The position numbers were made by a program, and so were the translations under genes. The notes under the pieces were generated by a model. That model did not search any database. It saw nothing but the letters and a program-made list of their open reading frames with translations, and was not told the DNA's origin. Shown one piece after another: positions 10,799-23,802 of a stretch of DNA of 64,000 nucleotides (the stretch's first letter is position 1; each line of letters starts with the position of its first letter). Source of the DNA: Sistotremastrum niveocremeum HHB9708. Taxonomy: Eukaryota; Basidiomycota; Agaricomycetes; Sistotremastrales; Sistotremastraceae. The DNA is taken from assembly GCA_001630475.1 (NCBI GenBank), contig KV419395.1, forward strand, positions 248,001 through 312,000. The letters run 5' to 3'.

Positions 10799-12510
10799 AT
10801 GGATATAGCCTACTCGCTGTTGGACAAAGTTTACATTCTCTTTCAGCATCTGGTTCAAATCTAACGTCAAGGCGACTTTTAGGGGCTCGTCCCGGACTTT
10901 CTGCTGCGACGCGCTATTAGAGCGTTATTGGCGAAGAGGCTCCGAGAAATAAATCAGGGCAGCTTTGAGGCCAATCACCGGGCAAAGATGCAATTTATCG
11001 AGGACATCCGGTCTAGAAAGAGCATAGCTGAAGCGACTGACAAGGCTAATGAGCAACATTATGAGGTTAGCATCAGGTTAGGATTCAACGTGTTTTAACA
11101 GATTCGAAATTCAATATAGGTCTCGACCAATTTCATCATGTCATGTCTCGGACCATATGCCAAATATTCCTCTTGTCTATATCCTACCGGACGCGAAAGC
11201 CTCGCGGAAGCCGAGGTCCATATGTTTGAAGACTATTGTACCAAAGCGCAACTTGTCGACGGCCTTGATATTCTCGATCTTGGATGCGGTACGGGTCAAG
11301 ATCAACGCTAGTACATAAAAACCGCTCAATGGAATTTTTACACAGGGTGGGGTAGTCTCTCGCTTTACCTAGCGCAGGTACCGTTTTTCACAGCATTCAT
11401 TCGTTTTTTACGCTAACTCTCACGTAAAGAAATATCCGAACTCCCGGATTACTTCCCTCTCGAACTCTGCAACCCAGAAGCTGTACATTGATGCAAAAGC
11501 AAAAGAACGAAGCCTTAGCAATGTCGAAGTACGGGACTCCTTCTCTCTCCGATACATGATTCTGAATGATCCGCAGGTCATAACGGGAGATGTCAATATA
11601 TACGATTTCGCAGGGCAGAAAGAGTACGAACTTCTCATTGCTCTCGCCGTCTTCAGGGTGCTCAAATGATTCTGCAGCTTCGACAGGATACTTTCCATTG
11701 AAGTACACCTTTGTGATCCAGATTCTTTCGGCCGAACAGTAAACCATTTCGCCAGATGTTTGAACACATGAAGAACTATGAGGCCCTCTTCCGCAAAATC
11801 TCCACTTGGCTTAGACCCGATTCACCCGCGAACAGAGATCAATCCCTTCTATTTGTCCACATCTTCTGTCACAAAGACACCCCATATCACTTTGAGGAAG
11901 GGGACGGATGGATGGCTCAAACATTCTTCTCTGGTATGTATGCTCAACCCTCTTGACTTCCACCGAATATAGGGCTAATCCATGTGATTCACACAGGTGG
12001 GACCATGCCCTCACATGACCTATTTGTGCGTCATTTCAAACTAACGCACGCCCTAATGCCCTTGCCCTGACCGTTTACGCCAATTCGCCGATCGTTCGGT
12101 ATTCAACAGCTCTACTTTCAAAACGATGTTGTATTGCTGAATAGCTGGTACATCAACGGAACCCATTATGCACATACCCTAGAAGACTGGCTCAAAAAGC
12201 AAGACAAACTCAAGAAAGACGGCCTCCTTGACCTTGAGAACGACGCAGAAGCCAAAGGGGTGGGAAAACAAGAAGGGACCAAAGCATTCTATCGGTCAGC
12301 TGTCCTGCTTGCACGATCGTAGGAACCATCCTGACACATTGCTCGCGTGTGTTAAGTTTTAGGGTATTTTATCAAGCTTGCGCCGAGCTCTTCGCAATGA
12401 ACGATGGCCAAGAGTGAGTTGTTCCTTGCGGGGTTGAAAGTCTCACGGTGCTGACTTGGTTCTGGCCAAGGTGGGGAGTGGGCCATTACCTTTTCAAGAG
12501 AAGGAACTAA
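10799..12510 (+). CDS. SAM-dependent methyltransferase, CFA synthase/coclaurine N-methyltransferase-like
   Basis: Twelve exons join in frame: 10799-10828, 10883-11065, 11120-11294, 11346-11377, 11430-11528, 11577-11623, 11678-11702, 11756-11933, 11997-12025, 12110-12294, 12363-12413 and 12471-12510, giving 357 residues. The SAM-binding motif I is LDILDLGCGTGWGSLSLYLA. Further landmarks are NEQHYEVSTNFI (substrate lid of the CFA family), GDVNIYDFAGQKDFDRILSIEMFEHMKNYE, FVHIFCHKDTPYHFE, GGTMPSHDLFLYFQ and EWGVGHYLFKRRN at the end. The family methylates lipids or amines with S-adenosylmethionine; the substrate here cannot be told. Two exons are only 25 and 29 nt, an extreme level of fragmentation that automated annotation would probably miss. 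Confidence 0.82.
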
Positions 12511-14010
12511 CCTGATCCCTCGTTGTCCGATGTCCTCCAAGCGAGATCTACAGTTCGATCGAGGAGAGCTCTCTCATTTCCACAATAGGGTTATTCAAGA
12601 AATTCTCTGTGGAAGTCAGAAGTAGCCGCGAACGCCCGAGAGATATTATGCCCCAACTAGGCTATCGTACTTGTTCAATAGTTTACACAGTTGACGTAGG
12701 AACGCGAAAGTCAGGATCTCGGCTGAGCGTTTGTGTCTAACCAACTTTACATAGAAAGAGTTCGGAAGGCCGTGGAGGCATCGTTGCCCCTGGAATCTAC
12801 AAGTTTAGTCTTCTTAGATGGGATCTGAGCCTGAGAGTTGTTACCAGTTTGTCTTCCCATGCTGCTTCAAATGGGGAAGGTCGCTTCGACCCTGCTGGAA
12901 TAGACGCATAGGCTATTGAATTGAGCTCATGTGATGGCCCGGTGAACAACAATTAGCAGACGTGATCGGTAGATCGGCGAGACTTGGGGTTCATCGTGTT
13001 TGATCTGACATGAGCCCGGAATCATGGACCGTGAGCTCGGATGAACGGTAAGAGCAGGCGTAGTTCACAGTCAAGTTTGGGATAATGCGAGGAATCGTGA
13101 CATCAGCTGTTCCACATTCGTCCAGGGGATTTACCGTGGTGCGACTCGGATATGGGCATGATCGATCACTTATTGGGAAGTGTCGGGCCTGGCGAGGTCC
13201 ATCAAATGAGGTCGATGCCACTGCTATGCCCCAGATGGTAAGGGCACACGTGTCATAGTGAGAGTGGCGTTCGTCGTGTATCGATTTGACATGGATATCA
13301 TATGAGTCAGAGCGTTCCAGGATCTCGAGGGTCGTCCGACCTTTTCAGAAAGACGGGTCCTAGCCACATGACAGTTGGTCAAAGAAGGCAACTTGAAGTC
13401 AACGTGTCAAGCAGATCCAGAAGCCAGATTATCTCGTGCATTGCCAAAGCATGGTTCCAGAAGACTTCATTTCATAGATGTGGTCCCTGCAGAAGAAGCC
13501 TCGAGTTTGGGTGTCTCCCTGAATATTCGAAACACCTCGGAGCGACATCCAGACTCCAGACGCACTGCTGATAGCTCTGCTGATCTTGTGGTCCAATCTT
13601 GCAGCTGGACAACGCGCTCGGGCCCGTCCACCTTTGCCATCATCCGTCAAGCACAAGCCATCACCGTCACCGTCGCGATGAAAGGCGCTGAAATGCTGAA
13701 ACGCAACCCAAATTCGGAAGAATGTCCGTAAAGTCCTTGCTTTGTCAGAGGCACAAAGCCAACATTATGTAAGCAAGAAGCAACTAATTATTGGTTCGAA
13801 GCGGTCAAACAGTGCCGACACACAGCGCAACATTGGCGTCGACACCAACGATATTGCTAGGCTGGTCCTCCTAGTCGTCAGCCTCAGCGACCACTGCACA
13901 CCTACGACCTTTTCAAGACGCGCTCATTGCTCCCCTTTCACGACTCTCAAGACTACATACATCGTCTCAAACTCAACATCCCCCCTTTTATCTAATTGTT
14001 CACACCTTGG
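12511..14010. other. 1.5 kb intergenic region
   Basis: No gene recognised. Open frames at 13302-13731 are overlapping and low-information. The last 200 bp before 14011 are pyrimidine-rich, as expected for the leader of the RhoGAP gene. Confidence 0.4.
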
Positions 14011-17000
14011 ATGACAATGATCCAGCAGGACGTGCCTGTCGATGCCACCGAGCCAATGAAAGTATGTGGTGGCTGTCAGAAATCTGTACAGTCCGAGGCT
14101 TCGAACGTGACTGTTATAGCCTTTGGGTGCGTGGTCGACTTCGATGCTTCTGTATTTCATCGCGATCTAATATGCATTTCGTACAGGAACACGTTATGGC
14201 ACGTGGAGTGGTATGTCTCTCTTTTTTTCTCTACTTCACCTGTAAAACTAACGACGGGTCCTCTGTCAAGTTTCAACTGTGCAAAGTGTGGGAATCCCTT
14301 GTCGTCGGACACCAACCTGCTCGTTTTGTCGGATGGTTCTCCAGTCTGCACCTCTTGCTCCTATAACTGTGTCGTCTGTCGAGAACCAATTCTTGACGAA
14401 GCTATCATGACTGGCGAAGAAGCGTATCATGCGCGCTGCTTTACTTGCAGACATTGTCGGCGCCGGATCGAGGAACTCGTGTTTGCAAAGACAAAGCAAG
14501 GGGTCTATTGCATGCAATGCCACAGTGATAGAGTTGCTAGGAGTAGGCGACACGCGGAGCAGAAGATGAAGAGCAAAAGTTCGTCGAAATTAAAGAGTGA
14601 GCAAGACACGCCTGTTAAAACTCATTCGCGAGAACATGGCGCGAACTCTCCATCGCTTCTTGCATCCTCATCCGCGTCTCCTACTTCGCATCATCATCGT
14701 CCTTCATCCCGCACTGCCAGCGACTCGCATGGTCACGAAACAATAGTACCCTTTCCCAAGCGTACTTCGTCGAGCTCTGTTCCACCTCGTCCAGATTCTG
14801 TTCAATCCCAAAACGCGCCTGCATCATCGCAATCGCAATCTCAATCGCGGCACGCACCTCCCCCTTCTCAATCGCCTTCTGTCGTCAATGGACATTCGAC
14901 TACAGCGGCTTCTACCTCTCAGCATAATAGTCGGTCCGACTTAGAGTCAACCACGCCTTCTCTTGCACAATCCGCCTCCGCTCAACCAGGCGCTCCTCGA
15001 AACCGCGTTGATACACTCCCATTGCATCACTCTCCGAGTCAAGAGTATCTCGAAAAACGTCGCGCATCAGCCGATGATGGGCTCAGGGCCCAAAGCGGAA
15101 CACTCGCTACTGCGATCTCTGTTCCGAACAACTCATCCGCCCAAGGTTTGACAGTACCTGGCTCAAACAAAGATGTTAAGGATAAGCGACGACGTTCCAT
15201 CAGCCCTTCCATTACTCTTGATCCCGCCCCAAATACATTAATGTTCAGTCAATCACGGGTGGCTTCGCCGGAGAAGTTGCACAGTCCCGTTTCTTCTCCA
15301 TTACGGGAGTATTTCATGGATGCACTTGACCATGACGAAGCTCCGTCTAGGACTTCCTTGTCCGCGGCATCCCAAGAACTGCCTCCTCGACCCACTACAC
15401 CTTCGAGCTCTCGTGGGGCCTCCCCCGTTCCCGGCCCTGTCCCCCCTCCAGCTTCTTGGCTTTCGAGAAATGGAACCGTCCCGAAACCTGAATCGAAGAA
15501 CGATAATATCATTCCCACAGAGTCTTTGCCTCCTCGGACTCTCAGCCTTCCCCACGAAGGTGGCCGGCGGGACCTTCGAGCTCAAAGATCGTTCGAGCCT
15601 TCGGGTTTGTCTTCTTCGACAGGTGGTGGCCGTCTATCGCCCAGTCGTCAACATATCTCGCGTTCGCGTTCTGCGTCGCCATCGAAGCGCAACGATGACG
15701 TCCCGAGGAACATCAGTCCAGAATCAGAATCCGATGCTCCACCCGCTGTCCCACCGAAAGGTGATATCGTGGAATCTCCAATGAATTCACCCGTTATAGC
15801 ATCTGTGGCAAATGGACGTCCTGTCTCACCTGCCCCTCACGACTCTCGACGTCCTCACACTCCCACAGTTGGATCATTGGATGCTTCCTCCAGGAATGAA
15901 GTGATATCATACGACAGCGACGTGTCCGCACCTTCGCCCGAGGTGGCTCCCATCGATTTGACGATCCCGGCCTTACCGCCCATCAGATTTTCACTTAACA
16001 ACGGGGACTTTTCCTCGTTTATATCCCAAGTTAATGGGTTATCGCCAAAGAAGGAGATATCATCGCCTTTGGATTCTGTGTCTGAGCATGATTCCTCCAG
16101 ACAAAGTACATCGAAGGATGGATCCGAAGGCCATTCCGAAGATGTTACTCTGCGAGACATCGTTCCTGATTTGACGCCTTCATCGACCTCGTCTGCCTCG
16201 ACGGGACTACTCGAGCCTCTGGAGCCAATTCCTCAACCGAGTCCAGCACCAGGTGCCGCCGTCACGATTGTCGTAGAAAGCGGCGATTTTGGACAGAACG
16301 ACCTGTCGTCGTTCAAGACTTCGAACGATGGTCACTTTAAGACACTGACTGATGACGTACGGCTATCTGAAGATACCGCAAGCAACTCTTCAGATTCCTT
16401 CAATGTCACGATCGATGCCTCAAGGCCGTCGTCAGACAACGGTCATAGCATAACGCCTGCAAGTTCTTTCCTGCGAGGGGATACTATCAGTGTTGCTTCT
16501 CTGTCCACTGTGGCGTCTTTGCAGTCTATTGACGCTCTACGTCGGCCCGATGTTGCTACTACTCTCATCAAGAGTCTCAAAGATGTCATCGCAAATGGTA
16601 AAGCTCATGGCGCAAAGAATGTCAAGTTAGACGTGGACTATCTGGGCGTGATGCTGACTGTATTGGACGGTCAGCATTCGAAAAACACCGAGCTCAAGTC
16701 AAAGGTGGATCAGATGAAGGTATCAACGTCATCAATGTAAAATTAAACCCGTATTAACGACTTTATTCCCTCGATATAGCGTACAAGCCAGCAATACATT
16801 GAAGGACTTTCCGCCTCAAACGAAGAATACGATCGAGAACTTGCAACACGCCGCGACTTCGAAGAGGAGGTCAAAAGGCTACGCGTTCTTGTAGCGGAAC
16901 AGAACGCGAAACTTGCAACTCTGGGTGCCGATCAGCGTCGGCGAGAACTCATGGAACGCACCTCAAAAGAGCTTACCACTAATCTGCATGGATTGGAACA

Positions 17001-18763
17001 AGACGTTTCTAAGCTAAAGGCTGAGAGGGACATGATCCTAGCTGAAGTGGAAGAGCTTTCAGCATCCAAGAGGTCAGACTACTGTGCTCTTGGTGAACAT
17101 GCTCATATTCACCCCGCTCATTACAGCTCCGAGCATGCTGCGCCTCCTCCATCACCTTCACATGCCACCCTCAGCAGATCGCTCACGACGAGATTTGATG
17201 GCATCAAGTCTCAATACAGGAAAGAGCTGGAACCCCTTATTCAGCAAAAAGAATCTCTCGCTCGTGAGATCAACGAGCTTAAGGAGGTCCGCGACTCTAT
17301 CATGGAGGAAACAACGGCGTTGAACGCTCGCAACGAAGAACTTTCGGACCTCAATACTCAGATTGCTCGAAAATTAGAGACCTCCGTTCCCACGGGCACG
17401 AAGGCCGCACCTGCGCCCGGCTCCGTTTCTAAGCCGAAGTTCAACTCTACGCAATCTGCGCCAAATACTAGCGGGACGAATGCCTCTTTTGGTCCACCAC
17501 AATCGCAGAGCGTTGATGGTGACGACAAAACCTTGCGTGCACCGAAACCAGTTGAGACTCACGAGCATCATACGGCCAAAGTCGGCAAGTTTAAGTGGTA
17601 TAAGGCCGGGAAAGAGAACACCGCCCCCAGGAATGAGAGTTTGGGCATCTCCGTCTCTAGCGAGAAGGGCAGACTCACGGCGGCCGCGCACAACTTTTCC
17701 CAGATGAGTATCCTCCGAATGGCGAGATGTGATCACTGCAGCGATAAAATGTGGGGTTCCCAACTTCGATGTCAAGGTGAGCATATGGCATTCACATTAC
17801 GACATGAACTGAAGGGGCCTGCAGCATGTGGCTTATCGGTCCATGCCCGATGCGTCAACAACGTACAGGGACATTGTGCTTCGCAACCTCCTTCTCCTGG
17901 TTATCGGTCTGACGACAGTCAGGTCGCGACTTTAGGTCATTCTCCGTCATATCTCGTGAACACAGAATAGAATCTGACGTATTTCGCAGGACCCTCGATG
18001 TTTGGTCGCAATCTGATAGAGCAGGTTCGTTCCGAAGAGCATATTTCCGACAGGGCTGTCCCTATCATTGTTGAGAAATGTATCGAAGCCGTCGAGGCAT
18101 TGGGTGCGTGTGTTCTCATATTAGTTAAGGTCCTTGAATGTTCTAATTAGCTATGTCAGGTATGGAGTATGAGGGTATTTACCGGAAGACTGGCGGAACT
18201 TCTGAGACCAAGTCTATCACCGTGCTGTTCGAGCGTGGCAGATATGACTCCTTTGATTTGAAGAACCAAGACTCCTTCAACGATATCTCCAGCGTAACAT
18301 CTGTCCTAAAGTCTTACTTCCGAGCGCTGCCGGATCCTCTCTTAACTTACGCCTTGCATGAAACTTTCATGGATGCTTCGTCGATCCGCGAACCTGCGGC
18401 CAAATCAGTGGCGCTGACGGCACTCGTGAACCAATTGCCACGCGAGCACTACGAGACCGTGCGACTGTTAATGTTGCATCTTCATAGGTCCGTTCCTAAT
18501 CTACATAACTCTAACGGCCCTTGATTTACAGTCTTTTTATAGAATCCAAGAGAAGCAAGCTTACAACCGCATGGACTCGAAGAATCTGGGTGTGGTATTT
18601 GGACGTGAGTAACAATTGTCTCTTCGCTCTACTATCTAATGAACTTTGCATCACAGCCACGCTTATGCGATCCAGTGATCCCAGTAGAGAGTTCTCTGAT
18701 ATGGCAGGGAAGGCAGTCACTATCCAATGGCTCGTTCTTAATGCACCTGAAATTTTCGCGTAA
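14011..18763 (+). CDS. LIM-C1-RhoGAP protein (Rga1/Rga2-like GTPase activator)
   Basis: The start at 14011 gives MTMIQQDVPVD. Introns at 14127-14186 and 14211-14270 interrupt the first LIM finger; once removed it reads CGGCQKSV, then TLWHVECFNCAKCGNPL and CTSC. A second LIM follows: CVVCREPI, HARCFTCRHC and CMQC. A long Ser/Pro-rich linker (about 700 residues, one open exon) leads to a coiled coil with RRELMERTSKELTTNLHGLE. A C1-like zinc finger comes next (ARCDHCSDKMWGSQLRCQ to HARCVNNVQGHC). The C-terminal RhoGAP domain has the arginine finger in YEGIYRKTGG, with LKSYFRALPDPLLTY, MDSKNLGVVFGPTLMRS and an end at VLNAPEIFA. Role: turning off Cdc42/Rho at sites of polarised growth. Several 50 nt introns cut the 3' half. 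Confidence 0.85.
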
Positions 18764-19138
18764 ATCCAATTTCGTATTTGGCTTCCAGTGTCTCAAACTG
18801 TTCATACCTTGGGTAAATATGGGTTCGCGCTGGTTGTACATTCAACGGACTTCTTTCATGGGGATTTGTCTCGCGGCCTGCGATGATCCCTCTTTTCTCT
18901 CTTTTTTATCCATCTTCATATTCTTGTATCATTTTAATATTGCAGGCTGGCAAGACCTTCGTTTCGTTCTCTGTGGCATTTAAATTTCTGACTGTTTCAC
19001 ATACCCATTCTACTCTGCATTTTGTTCATTATCATAGTCATGGTCAATCTGGATGATTATTGTTCAGTTCAACTTCCGCCTCGATTCTACGCAAAATCTA
19101 GTTCAAACTGGATCAAGAACTGAATCGCCTCAGTTCCC
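18764..19138. other. Convergent 3' ends of RhoGAP and BTB genes
   Basis: This 375 bp stretch is AT-rich and T-rich on the plus strand. It probably holds the two 3' UTRs. No gene seen. Confidence 0.5.
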
Positions 19139-20959
19139 TCACAGGGCATCCCGAGACTTAGCGCGACCTTTCGGCTCACCAGCCTTCAAGGTAATATACA
19201 AGAAGTATCTGGCATGGACCCCGCTGACCCCTCGAAGAGCCGCCACAGTGTCGGTACCACTTCCTCGCATTCCCAGAGAAAACATGCGGTCAAAGACTAG
19301 GCACAGGTAAGTGGAACCGATTAAGATCATAGACGATTGAGAACGTAATTTGAGGGTACATACTAGTAGCGGCAAAGTTCTTCGCAGTGGTCTGGCAGGC
19401 CAGATGGGTCAGAGCTAAGGGAGGACTGACTTCGAGCATTCTCATGAAACGCCACAAGATGGAAGGCTGGCAGGCGCCGAAACGCATGGCGGCTTGATAA
19501 CCTTGCTTCCATTTCTCATCCAATAGACGAGCGCAGTTTACTAGATCAGGGCAGGTCGAACACTGGATCCGCACGGGAGTGGTGTGAGCGAGTGTGAGCG
19601 AGCGGGACAATCATATGGACTACTCACGCATTGGTACTCCTTCCCGATGTTCGTCAAGCCGAGTTTAAGCACTCGTTCGAGGAACCATGTTCGACTATAG
19701 GCATAGGATGAGCAATGTACCTTGTTTCTCTAACAGTACTTGCCGGCGTTCCAATTTTAACTGTGTCTCTTGGGAAAGGGTTGTCGTATCGCTCCATCCG
19801 TCGGGGTTGTCTAATACAAATCGGCTAGCTTCACGATAGAGTTCTTCCTCTTCGAATAACTCGGCTATGCGCATTGCCTTGACGGGATTTCCGGCGGCGT
19901 GGGTGATAAGAAAGTTCGAACAAGCTTTCTGGAGTGAGGGTACAAGAAGTTTGTTCGAGATGTTCATTAAGCCCTCGACGTTGTTCCAAGTAATCGTACA
20001 TTCTAAACTGAATACGATTATCTTTCAAAAGCCCCACTAGTAAACAGTGCATTATCACATACTGAGGGTAAACGTATTTCAGGAAATCTTGGAAAATTGA
20101 GGGCCTTTCTTCTTTCAATGTGACTAGAGCATCTGGCTGCTTCCTGCTTCCAACACTTTTGCCTTTGCCCTTCCTGCTGGACGCTGAGGTGCGACAACCC
20201 TTCTGCAGCTTCTCTAAGCTTGCAACGCGAGCTTTCTCTTTCGCCGAGGGATCGCAGTCGAAGATACCAGTTTCACTTTCGATGTCGCTAAAAGGATCGA
20301 AGCCCTCGAGAAGATTATCAGGTTCTGCTTCGTCCGCTAGGTTAGTCCTGTTGTGTCTGTCGGGGTCCATAGGGGCGAACGTCATCTCAGTAGGTATGTC
20401 AGCAATAGATCCGGCATTTGGCTTCAGAGGAGGTTGGGAAATGGTTATGACAGACGAAACCGAATGAGGGCGACCGAGGCGACCAGTTTCTGACCAGCTG
20501 GGCGACAATGAAGTCACATCAAATAATAGTTGGAGGAGAGCGATATTACCTTCCACTCAATGCAGCTTCGAAGAAAGGAGATGCAAAGACCAAGACCTCT
20601 CTGTGTACCCTGGCGAGCGATGAAGCATTAGAATTGGGGAATTCCGTCAGATAGGAGTTATCTAACAAGAAGATGGTCTTCTCTACCACGACTTTGACCG
20701 TCCCAGGAAATCGCGCCCGCTCAGTGAACGTCTCATCTAGTTCCACAGCTGCATTGCTGTCTCCATCCAAGTCAAGCTCAGATTCATCAGATCCACCATC
20801 CATTTCCGAGTCAAGCAGCCATGGCGGTGTGCTTGACGAGCGGAAGACACCCGCTGCAGCTGCATGTGTTTCGGTTGGAGAAGATAAGGCTGCAGAGAGG
20901 TTGTTGCCAGAACGAGAGGAGCGAGCGACCAGCACTGCTGATGGATTAGACATAACCAT
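19139..20959 (-). CDS. BTB/POZ domain protein
   Basis: The first exon (from 20959) has a Ser/Asp-rich N-terminus and the start of a BTB fold, ending LARVHREVLVFASPFFEAAL. The BTB core is then interrupted by an acidic and basic insert of roughly 130 residues, with IADIPTEMTFAP and a KGKGKSVGSRK patch. It resumes with ERPSIFQDFLKYVYP, EGLMNISNKLLVPSLQKACS and NPVKAMRIAELFEEEELYRE, a BACK-like helical region. The last exons read CPDLVNCARLLDEKWKQGYQ, GACQPSILWRFMRMLE and FDRMFSLGMRGSGTDTVAAL, ending at 19139. BTB proteins are often adaptors for cullin-3 ligases or scaffolds. The partner is unknown. Exon joins in the middle are approximate. Confidence 0.75.
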
Positions 20960-21259
20960 TCAATTTCCCAGGAACATGCGTTGACGCGGAAGTAAATTCG
21001 ATTCTGCCACGCGAGTGTGAACGCGAGCGCGAGCCTAATAATCTACAGAAGAAACAGACACATTTTGGTATAACTACTTATATACTTCATTCATGATAGT
21101 TCTGTCGTGACCAAACATAAAACCTTGCTGTGAACTTTTGTTGCGAATCCAAATACAGAAAGAGAGAGCTGTGCCAGCAGAGATGTTACGGGAGTTCGTA
21201 TAATGCACAATGTTTTGGGACCAGCTCACATAGCGCCGCGATGCACTAATAATAGGATT
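20960..21259. other. Intergenic spacer, BTB 5' and CCCH 3' flanks
   Basis: 300 bp with GC-rich start and AT-rich middle. It presumably carries the BTB promoter and the 3' UTR of the CCCH gene. No other feature seen. Confidence 0.4.
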
Positions 21260-23430
21260 TTAGGCGTGACTAGGATCCTCGAAGCCGTCCATGTCGAACA
21301 AAGTGACATCGTCATCGGCCGTGACAGCGCCTAGAGCCAGAGGGGAGAGGGGAGTTGGGTATGCACGACGATATGCCCCAGATCCAATCTGCATAGGTAT
21401 GGGGGGAGTTGAGCCGTTCCCTGCACTGGGACTGCGGCCCCTCGACCCTGCTGCAGCGGCGGAGTATGAGACTCGTGAAGGGTTAGGACTTGTGCTCCCG
21501 TCCTCCGATGGATTGGCTGGTAATGGGGGCGAAAGTGGACCATAAGACGAAGGAGACATGAGAGGACCAGGTCTCGCATGTATGCGGCTGTAACCGGCAG
21601 CAAGTCCTTTCGGAAGAGACGAACCTGGGGCATGGGCCTGAAGTGCACGACTGGAAGGTGATAATGCCAGGTGATTTAGCCCGGCTGATAACATGTCCTC
21701 GTGATTTGATGATTTCAGTCCGACAGGATGCATGCCCAGGTAGGAAGATCCCCCCTCGTTTAGTGCCCTGCCCAACAGTCCAGTGTGCGATGGAGGCGAG
21801 CGAGCTAGGCTGGACTGCAGGGCTTGAGTGTCAGAAACAGTCCGGCTGCCAGCTCCTGCAGGTCGTGCCATATGAACGTTGGGAAGGAACCCGGCAGAAA
21901 CATTGCTTGTTCCAAGAATGCTTGGGCTTGGACCATTGCTGGTCGTCCCAAATGCATGGCCCGGGTTTTTATGCTGGTGCTGCGTTGATCTCTGATTCCC
22001 GTCTCCCCACAAATTAGACATGTTGTCTAACAGACTAAGTGCAGGAACCGATCTCGAATGTCGATGATGAAGTGATTCCAAGGTGGGCCGAGCATTATTA
22101 CTCCTGCTCAGTCTTCTCCGCTTCTCATCCGGCGTCAGAAGCTCCGTGAGACTAGAAGGCAGGAAATCCTCCAAATCGTTGTTATCATCCAGGAATGCAG
22201 ACGATTCTGTGTCGACATTATGGTCCCCTCCCAGTCCAGCGGAAGCGGAGCCATAACGTGACCGCCCAGCTTGTATATCCCAACCTCGTGATCCAAGCGT
22301 GGTCCCGGGACCAAGGCTCGAAGCGAGGGTAGGGTGCCTGGTGATTTCGTTGCCCATCGGATCCTCCTCGCGAATATTATAACTCATAAATATTGAGTTT
22401 CCGCCAGGCGCTGAGAAGGGTGAAGAAGCTTTGAAAGAAGACGCAATAGGGGGTGAAGTGCCTGATGAAAATCCGTTCAAGGTCGGTTGAGTAGACGATG
22501 GAATATGAAGCCCCGTGGTTATGGGAGATGACCGTGGCGGGGAGCCAACAGGACCAAAATCAATGACAGGTGACCCGTCAGAGCGAACGAAGCCCCTGGG
22601 CGCAGATGGCGTATGTAAGGGCAAGGCTGGCGGCCTATGTGAATCGGTGGGCGACCTTTGGGTGGTATTAGGATTGGGAGGTGTTTGAGGGGGAGTCGTC
22701 GCTTTAGTGGACGGAGCAGAGACTACGTCGGTCGACTGCTGGGCGTTGGCCTTGGTGGACGCTGCATCGTGTGATCGATCATCCAGGCCGCCAAGATCGA
22801 AGTCGACGTCGGTGAGAGCGGGAGCAGGCGCAGAAGGAGAGATGGTAGCTTTTGAAATAGATATGGGAGCTTTCAAGCCCGTTCCAGCCAGCTTGACTCG
22901 AGTAGGCAGGGGACCCGACGAAGCACCTCGTTCTCGATGACCATCGTTCTTGCCCCCTTCTACTTCTTTCCTCCCGTTTCTATCTCCTTTACCAGAACCG
23001 CCATTTGCTGCCTGCTGTGCAGCCTTCTTGTTTTTTCTGTCCATGCTCATAGGTTGCCCTGGCAAAATATGCGCAAGTGCACACTTGTGCCCAAACTTAC
23101 AGGAGCCTTTGACGAACCAAGTACATACGTCTTTCTGCTCTCCTGGCTCTGTGATGTGATGGGAGAAGATGCAAGAAGATCCGGCGGTGCATTGGCCGAC
23201 TTTGAAGAACTTGCATGGTACATGCGAGAGATCTTTCCCTGTACATCACAAGAAAAAAAAACCTGGCATATAGTTGAGCAGCATCGACTAGAGCAAGCTG
23301 ACAGACCTTTGGCTGCTGATCCCTTCTGCTTGGAATTTTTGTCCCCAGACTTTTCTCTGTCACGGTCCCCATAATTGGTGTCGACTGATTCGGCGCCCTC
23401 GGAGCGCACGGATACCATAGCTGCGCTCAT
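21260..23430 (-). CDS. Tandem CCCH zinc-finger protein (Lee1-like)
   Basis: Two exons (23430-23307 and 23238-21260) give 700 residues. After a short charged N-terminus (MSAAMVSVRSEGAESVD), two C-x7-C-x5-C-x3-H fingers stand in tandem: CKFFKVGQCTAGSSCIFSH and CTWFVKGSCKFGHKCALAH. The remaining roughly 600 residues are disordered and Ser/Pro/Gly-rich, with an acidic LDDNNDLEDFLPSSL patch and TPDEKRRRLSRS. The end is TLFDMDGFEDPSHA. This layout resembles fungal Lee1-type proteins, which are likely RNA-binding. The intron donor GTCTGT is unusual, but the join restores the frame and the glycine before KDLSHVPC. Confidence 0.82.
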
Positions 23431-23802
23431 AGCAGATGCAAGACGATAATAATAATAGTGAAGCTGAGAGTTGAAACAAAGGCGTGTAATGTGCAGAGAG
23501 TGATGGTGGTGGTGGTGGAGAGAATACTTACGGAGAACTAGTATCGGTCTGCAGCAAGCGTTGTAGGTACCACCTTGTTTGTGCACTTCTCATGATCAGC
23601 CCTACTCTCGGGTCCGGTCTGCCCCTTGCAGTACAGCACATTTACAGAGCAATTGTATCGCAGAGAACTACAATTCAGTGCACAATGGGTCGGGAAGGGA
23701 GTACATTGTTTTCCGACTCTTTGGTAACCCTCAGAGAATATAGGGAGAAAAAAAAACACAACAAAGAATGTGCGCGCCACCGACATAATAGTACAACTGG
23801 CC
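23431..23802. other. Spacer with short TGG microsatellite
   Basis: The 372 bp between the CCCH start and the eIF2alpha stop includes a (TGG)n tract at 23502-23518. It probably contains the CCCH promoter and the eIF2alpha 3' UTR. Confidence 0.4.

Noticed and set aside
10850-10866. GGTTCAAATC, another B-box-like word
   Set aside because: It lies in the first intron of the methyltransferase gene and no acceptor stem can be formed around it.
2540-13400. Shared word CAACTTGAAGTCA near 2545 and 13390, possible dispersed repeat
   Set aside because: Similarity does not extend beyond about 15 bp and is probably chance.
13302-13731. Overlapping open frames upstream of the RhoGAP gene
   Set aside because: Mixed composition, no splice-consistent extension and no recognisable domain.
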